A DNA stretch of 64,000 nt, from NCBI GenBank assembly GCA_009746045.1, contig RPFO01000085.1:250001-314000 (forward strand), given 5' to 3'. The position numbers were made by a program, and so were the translations under genes. Positions 41,101 to 49,300 of this stretch are shown here, one piece after another. The first letter of the stretch is position 1; every line of letters begins with the position of its first letter. Under the pieces are notes generated by a model, which saw only the letters and a program-made list of their open reading frames with translations, searched no databases and was not told the DNA's origin. Origin of the DNA: Mesostigma viride. Lineage: Eukaryota; Streptophyta; Mesostigmatophyceae; Mesostigmatales; Mesostigmataceae.

Positions 41101-44100
41101 CTTGGAACGAATTGTAAGGGGGTGGCTGGCGGCCCACTTGGCAAATTGTCGAATTTTGGGGGTGGTAAACATATACAAAATGAATCAAAGGCGGCGTGCA
41201 TGCGTGCAATTAATTAATTGATCAAGCAACGAGAAGAGAAGTGACACGATGAACGATAGCCCAGGTGCGATGAAGGATAGCGATATTATGAAGGATAACG
41301 TGAGGCAGGCGAAGCGGCTGCCGATCGCCGCTCTATTTCACGCTGTAGGAGATATACTCCAGGAGACAGTAGACGACATTTCGAAGAGAAACACTAGGGC
41401 CAAGGCCATCCAGGGGGGGCGGCAACACATGCCGACATCGTCTCCTCCTCCTCCTCGTCAGATGAGGATGACGAGGAGGAGGAGCGTGTTCAGACGCAGT
41501 TCGACGATGGCAAAATCGACAGGTTTACTGGAGTCAAGTTCGAAGCAGGCTCGCTTCACGTCAAGACCATGTTTTCAGATGCGACACAGGCATGGCTCCC
41601 TATGTCTAAAATCGATATTCAGTATGACGCGCGCATGCGCGATTTCCTCAAGAATTTCAGAGGGAGCCCTGGAAACGGCAATGGCAACAAGGTGACGGCC
41701 AAGATGGCGCGTGATTCATGGCGTGAGCACGTCCGGCATGAGGAGTGTCTCCAGGGACAGGAGGTGGTCGATGTGGGCGAGGAAGCCCCTCCCATGCAAT
41801 GGGAGGTTGTGGTGAAGAAGGAGGAGGGATCCACTCCCTCCTCAAAGAGGGCAATGAAGTCCCCCCGGTGGGACGACGCGTAAAGCTAACAAAGATCACG
41901 CCGAGCCCGGCGGACAGGTCATTCGCTATCAAGAAGACCCCCGTCCCTTCCCAGAAGACTGCAGCCGGTGCTGAGGAGAAGCCTGCACCCAGTGCTGGAA
42001 AGAAGACTGCACCCGCCAGCGAGGAGGAGAAGCCTGCACCTGTCACTCCTGTGGAGGAGCCAGCAGCTGGGCAGGAGAAGCCAGCAGCTGGGCAGGGTTC
42101 AGGGAGCAAGCCTGTCCCTAGTAACGCTCAAGTTGCTGCTGGACTAGACACCCTGCAGAGGATGTTGAACCACATGGCGACTATGGGGTTCACACCCGCT
42201 CAAATCGCAGAGAGCATGGCCGCCCAGGCCGCCCAGAAGAAGACGTAGACATTTGGTGGCTTGACAGTTCATGAAGGACAGCTGTTTTTGAATAAATGAA
42301 TAAAGCAATGGACACTGTTTGCATCATTGAGTCATTTCATGGCATCACAATGTGTACTTGGATTTTATTATGAATAATAATGAATGGATTGCACACATGT
42401 CCATGCACCCCCACGGGATTGTGATGTTAGGCTGGCTACTGTCACACCCTGGCCACTTGTGATGATTTTCCCGTGGATCCATGTGTCCCAGGTGCCCACC
42501 CTTGGGGTCACCTTGGGTTTTTGTAGAGGAACCTAACAGGCATGGGCAGATAGGAAATCAGGTACTACTATGCAGTATGTTTACTTTGTAGGCAACAAGA
42601 ACGGCGCGAGAGGCAGATGGACATGAAGTGTTGGCAGCATGAAGAGCTGGGAATGGTAAGGGCTAGGAACATGAAGAGCCTGCAGGAACAGCAGTCCACC
42701 CTTCGATCCACACACCGGCCATCGGCCCGTGATGCCAGCGACAATATCGATGACCACTTGCACACAATGGCCACCTAGACTTGCGCGCGCACCGGTGCTT
42801 GGGAAGCAAAAAGAGCCCCGCAGGGACCATGCGATGTTCCAGCTCCATGCAAACCAGCCTGCCCATCAATCCATCGCTGACTATTTTCTCACCACTGGTG
42901 CACGCAACGGTGCTCGTCCGAACCACTGACCACGGAGCACTGTGGCGCCTGGAGCTAGAGCATCGATAGCCTCGGAACAAGCGGTGCCTGGAACTAGAGC
43001 GTCGATAGCCTCTGAAAAAAGACACCCTGCCAAGTCATGTGTGACTGCTGCCGCATGGACCACCCGCTCTAATGAGAACCTTCCCTGCATGGAAAACTCC
43101 GTCTCAACGAGACCAAGCCAGCAATTCTGAACCGCTGGCACCCTATTGTTACGTCCAAGCCTATTTAAATAGGTTCCTTTAGTGGACAGTTGGCCGTAAC
43201 AATGTGCTGACGTAGGGCTATTGGTAAGTAGCTACGTACCCTTGTATTAGGTTGGTCGACTAGTTCTCACATTTGAGGTTTTACTAGCATTTGTTACCTA
43301 GGACTAGCGCCGGCGCCGACCTGTGGCGCCGGCAATTAGAGCTGAGCCGTCTGTGGGCCGAGCCAGAGTCTTTGTGCACTTTCTAGTGTTGGACTTACTG
43401 TAGCAAGTTATTTGGGATTCCACCCATTGGCCCGTATGTTCTTGGACATGTCTCACGTTATTGGATTCATGGGTGGGTCGTATTTGGGTCGTCTATTCGG
43501 CGGGCCTGTGCATTTTGGCATGTATTATTGGACCGCTGGGCCAATGAGCACGACAGCGGGCATATATGCAAATGGTGGGGCTTGTCCTCTCTCGGATGAA
43601 CGCTATGGCGTAAAATGTGACGTTTCATCTACTTTTCTGAGAGGGCACTGCCCGCGGGTTGGCGTAACACATGGATCCTGATTCCTGACGTTCGCAGCTA
43701 CATGTCCCTATCCAGGTGGGGACACTCTTGATATTTGAAACTGATATCCTGTTCAAAGGATGAGTCCCACATAAGTCGACTACCGTCTATGGCAGTCAGC
43801 TATGGATTAGGGCATTGACCTTGTTGATCTTTTGCACATTCGGGGCTCCTCCCCACGCAAACCCTACCAGTTCGCAAGGTGCCTCCTACTCAAGTTGGCG
43901 ACTCCTATTGGTATTTAAGGCGGTCCGATTCCGCTCTTCTGGCATGTACCAACCACGTGCTAGGGATTCAGACCTTAACTTCAAATGCACACACTCGGCC
44001 AATGAGCCAACGGGAGACTACTTTTCAGTTTCGTTCCGTTCTGCTCCGTTCCATTTCGTTATGTTTCGTTCTGTTCTTTTCCGTTCGGCTTCATTCTGCT

Positions 44101-46310
44101 TCATTCTGCTTTGTTCTGCTTCATTCTGCTTCGTTCTGTTTCTTTCTGTTTCGTTCTGTTTCGTTTACATTACTTTTGTCCGTTCTAGCACGCACCGGCA
44201 GCCGGATGGCGAAGTTGTCCCACGGCAGCAACTCTTCAAACATCTGCGCACGCTCGTCCTCGATCACCACAGGGATGCAGCCCATCATGACTGCGAGGTG
44301 TGTGCGGCGGCCCCAGCCCCCGCCCTTGCCGGGCATGCCGAGGCAGAATGTGCTGGCGGCGTAGTGCTCCCAGTAGCGGGGGTCGTCGCCGGAGATGCGC
44401 GTGTTGATGAGGAGAAAGGTCTCGTTGGTGGCGCCCGCGTAGTGGGTGAACACCTGTCCCACAGCACGCAAGGAAGACAGGTATTTGAAGTGGATGGGAT
44501 GCGTTGTGGGTGAACCCCTGTCGTAGGAATTCACGCGATGTAAGCATTCTTAGGGAATGGGTGCGCCTATTCAGCGAACACCTGCAATGCGTGCGTGCCT
44601 GCAAGTTCTTTCCCCATGCATTTGCCGTAATGAGCTAGCATCAACCACAGGTGCGTATGCGGACGCGCACGCAAACACTTACGTTCACGCACCACACCAG
44701 AATCGTTTAAACTGGGTAAGAGTACACCTTATTGTACTGCACTAGTATTAAATCGGCTCAAGTTACATTAATCAATCTTGCCAGGCAACAGTGCCCGGTA
44801 CCCATTAAGGTGCCAACGACTCCTGGTACAGAATGAACAGGCGAGAGCTTGAACAGCTTCTCCCACGACCAGGACGCAGGCCACCGCATGTGTCGCGCTT
44901 CCGCATGTTTGTACGGGCACACCTGTCAGTGCAATTCAATCTTGCCATGGGCGTTTAGGTGGCGGGTGATTTACTGTGAGCAGCATTCGGTCATGCAAGC
45001 TTCTCAAATGGCAACGAGAGCCCCCCCCGTGTCCCCCCTCTGGCGCCCAGCCAGGGGGGGGCAAGCGCACTTGACTCCTTCACCACTGGCGTCCCTGATC
45101 CCTGACTGCATCAAAAACACCAGGAAACCACCACTCGGCGCATCCCACTACAACCCGCCACCTGTCCAGGGTTGGGTAGCAGCTCACCCATGGGAAAGCC
45201 CCGGCGTGATCCAGGACAGCGTGTGCACGCGACAAGATGCACACATGGCGAGTGTCCCCAAAAGCTCCTCCGTTCCCACTCCTGCGTTCCCATTCGACAG
45301 CCTCCTCCGGCCTGCATCTTCCTAGAGCCCCGCTTCGTCCACCCCCCTTCCCCCAACACCCGCACACCCGGTTAAAATGCACCAGTTAGGGGATTCTTAC
45401 CCGGTTCCGTGGCAGCGCCGCGAGATACTTGGATGCGGAGTCCGGGTAGACGTAACCCGAAAAGAACAGCATGTTGGGGCGCGCGCCCACGCCCGCGTCC
45501 AAAAACGACTGCGCCTTCCAGTAGGGCGACGTGCGCGTGAGGTCCCTGGGGCCGGGCACCGTGGGGGGCATGAGGACATCCTGGTAGAGGCGGAAGGAGG
45601 GGCTCGCCTCAGGCACCGCGTTCTCGTGGGAGCGTGTGGTGGTGCTACCCATATGCTGGACAAAGATCATGCGCGCCCGCACCTGGAGTAAAGGGGGGGG
45701 GCGGGGCGAGGGCATGATCACGTGAAGGGTAGCGCATGAGAACAAGAGCACCAGACAAGAGCACACGATCGGAAAACAGCCCTTTTCACATGGGCCGGAA
45801 AAGAGCGGGAGGAGCGGGAGGAACTAACACTGGTCGAGGCAACCCCTGGTAACTAAGCCCCATACAGTTAGGATGAATTCCGCTTTTTTGAGAAACAAGG
45901 TACGGGCAAGCAACAAGCAAGGTCCGGGCTAGCACCAGGCAAGGTACGGGCAAGCAACAGACAACCAACAAGGTACGGGTAAAGGTGGAAAAACCAAGGG
46001 GCCTTCCCTGCCGACGAAGGGGGCAAACAAGGCCGCAGTGGGCACATGAGAAAGCTGGCTCGTGGAAAGCTGAACCTGGTCGGGAATTCCCCATCGAAGC
46101 ACCCAGATAGCAGTCATGGCAATACATATAAAGTAGTAGATGATAAATAACAACAACGATATTATTAGACTAAAACGTTTAGCAAGGCCCCCCCCCCCCC
46201 CCCCCCCGCACACATTCTCGGCCAGGATGAGCGATTGAGCCACGTGGTAACATGTATCAAGTAGGCCATGCCCACCCACCCCCTCCCCTCAACACACACA
46301 CACACACACA

Positions 46311-46366
<56 letters not shown>

Positions 46367-49300
46367 ACTACGCACCTCATCCGGGATGTGAAACTTTGGG
46401 AAGAAGGCGGCGGCCCCGTGGTCATGTTCGATCACCAGGAGCTGGTCTGGGTACCGCCCCTCCCGGCCGTCGTAATAGCGGCTGTGCGCATCGCGCAGGT
46501 AATTTATGACAGTGTGCCGACCGTGATGCGACTCGCCGTACGCAGGGATGAAGAAGAAGTCGGCTTCCTCGGGGTCGAGGGTGCGGTAGTGGGAGCAGAG
46601 GAAGCGCTCGTGCAGCTTGCGGGCGCGGGGCCTGGCCGGTGGGGAACAAGGTGAGGGGATGGAGAAGGGGAGAGGAGGGAGAGGGGGGAGAGGGAGGAGA
46701 GGGGGGAGAGGAGGAGAGGGACACGAGTGCCCAGCTTTTTTGTCACTGGGAGGCAAGGGCACCAAGTCCTGTAAATAGCGCGAAAGCTGGGGCGTCAGCA
46801 CCAGGCGACACAAGTCGTTGCGAGAAAGGGGAACAGCGAGGCGAGTGGGGGGGCTGTTGTTGGCATTCCTAACAGACGAGGCGAGTGGGGGGGCTGTTGT
46901 TGGCATTCCTAACAGACGAGGCGAGTGGGGGGGCTGTTGTTGGCATTCCTTACAGACGAGGCGAGTGGGGGGGCTGTTGTTGGCATTCCTAACAGACGCC
47001 AACGCCAAAGGTTGGAGACCTGCCATGGAACGCAACCTGCCATCAGGCGAGACTTGCGCCTGATAGCCCTCTTCCCCGGATAGCATGCGCAAGCCGTGTC
47101 CGCCACGTGTCAGCCCACACTATAGGAATACCATAATGATGATTTGTACTCGCTTGCACAGTACCAACTCCCTAGCACTGAGATCGATGGGTACCCCGGG
47201 CAGCCTTCACCTACGGATGCCCGTCTGTACGAAGCATCTGCGCCCCTTCCCCCCCCCCCTCCTGCCCCCCCACCAAATGCTGCCATATAACTCGGCCTTC
47301 GAGGGCAGAACTCCTGCAGACGGCCCAGGCAGACGCAAGGAAGCCAGGCAAGTAGACATCCTGACATGACCACCTCAGAGGGCGGCGGATGCAAAACAGG
47401 ACCCTAAACCCTAAACAGGACCTCAGGGGACCAGGGGGCACCGCGCCTCACCTTCGCACCACGCGACAGGATGCTGGATGCATGCCCGGTCAAAAGGATG
47501 CAAGGATGCAGTCCACCTTCCCAAATCACAGGCTTCTTATTACCTTTCAAAGCGCGTGCTTCTTAGCTTCCAAGTCGCAAGCACAATGACATCACCGAAG
47601 TCACCGCCTTCTTACCGTCCAAAGTCGCAGGCTTCTTTTCGGTAGAAAACATGCAGCCACTCGTTCAGCTCCGGCGGCAGGTCGTACACAAACACCTTCA
47701 CGTCTGGCGGCGGGTGCGTCAGTACCCCGTCTCCCTGCCAGGCGTCCTTGGCCAAAAACGCAGGCGCACCGTCCCGCATGAATACGGAGCAGTCCGCGCC
47801 CCAGTAGCCCGGATTGCACACGCAGTAACCAAGCACGCAAGCCCCTCGGCGGTTGCAGCTGTTGAGGCAGCGGGCGGTGGCCTCTTTCTGCATGCAGTTG
47901 GCGCCACGCCAACCATACCAGCATCTGGGGGGAAGGAGGGGCAGGTCACATCGCATAAACGCATCAATGGCCATGGAGACCCTTCCGCATACCAAAGATG
48001 TAAGCCCAGCACCGCACTCTGCTCGCTTTTTGCCCCCCTCACCCCCCACCCACCCACCCCGCTACAACATTGCACACCCAGCACCAGACGCTAGCTTGGC
48101 AGGGTGAGCAAGACAGGGCGAGCGAGAGAGGGCGAGCGAGAGGGGGCAAGCGAGAGGGGGCAAGCGAGAGAGGGCAAGCGAGAGAGGGCAAGCGAGAAAG
48201 GGCAAGCGAGAGAGCGCAAGCTAGAGAGGGCGAGTGAGAGAGGGCAAGCGAGAGAGGGCAAGCGAGAGAGGGAAAGGGACGGGAGGGCGACCGAGAGGGC
48301 GAGCGAGACAGGGAGGGCGAGAGGTGATGGGCAAGAGAGGGCAAGCGAGAGAGGGCAACCGTCTCATGTTCACGCACTCGCATTTCGCGGGAATCGGCGC
48401 ACGCCCATCCACGAATGCCTCGCGCCCCCCTGTGTTGGTGGCTGCATGCCTCGCCTCCGCCTCGGCGGCTCGCGCGTTCTCAGGGACGCACAGCCCATTG
48501 TGGCTGCAGCCATCGGGGCACCTGCCAGGGTGGTGGGTGGGATGGGGGTTGACGCACGGTGGGCACGGTGGGGTGGGGACTGTGAGGCCAACATCGCCAC
48601 CCGATCAGGGGCGGCCCTCGCAAAAGAAGCGCAGCACGGACCACCCCACCCCACCCGCCACGCCCTCCCGTTTCAGATCCGTACCAGCTATCCATGCCAG
48701 CCACATGTCCACATCACATCTCGCATGACAACAGTACTCACTTGTCGAGCGGCAGCAGCAGCAGCGGCAGCATTTTATGCCCCCACATGGGGCCCTCTTC
48801 CTCCGTCTCCATCTCACACAGCGCGTTGCCGATAGCCGCGCCGTCGCGCGTGGCCTTTTGCCGGACAAGCCGTTCTTGCGGATGCAAGCAGCGGGGGATG
48901 CCGTCCTCCCCCACATGCGCCGGCTGCTGCGACCGCCGGACTATGCGTGACTGCAGGAACGCCGCACGGTAGACGTCCTCCACACTGGGGGGTGGGTCCT
49001 CACCGGTCCAGGTGCCGTCGGCAGCCACCTGAGGGTTGTGAGGGGACAGCACATGGAGGCGTAAGGATGGACACATAGGGACGGACGCAGATGCACGAAA
49101 CTTTCATAGGGATGGAATCAACATATGAATGGAAGCTTTCAAAGGGATGGATGCGGACAAAGGGATGGATGCGCACAAAGGGATGGATGCGCACAAAGGG
49201 ATGGATGCGCACAAAGGGATGGATGCGCACAAAGGGATGGATGCGCACGAAGGGATGGATGCGCACAAAGGGATGGATGCGCACAAAGGGATGGATGCGC

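Noticed and set aside
26599-42248. Complete giant virus or Polinton-type provirus
   Set aside because: No capsid, ATPase, polymerase, integrase or terminal repeats could be recognised, so only a virus-like accessory gene island is claimed.
43412-43681. 89-residue ORF in the GT47 intron
   Set aside because: It has no motif, no splice or poly(A) support and no similarity to anything else in the window.
47401-47417. Interstitial telomere-like CCCTAAACCCTAAAC
   Set aside because: Only two units are present, within a GT47 intron; this is expected by chance or from simple-sequence drift.
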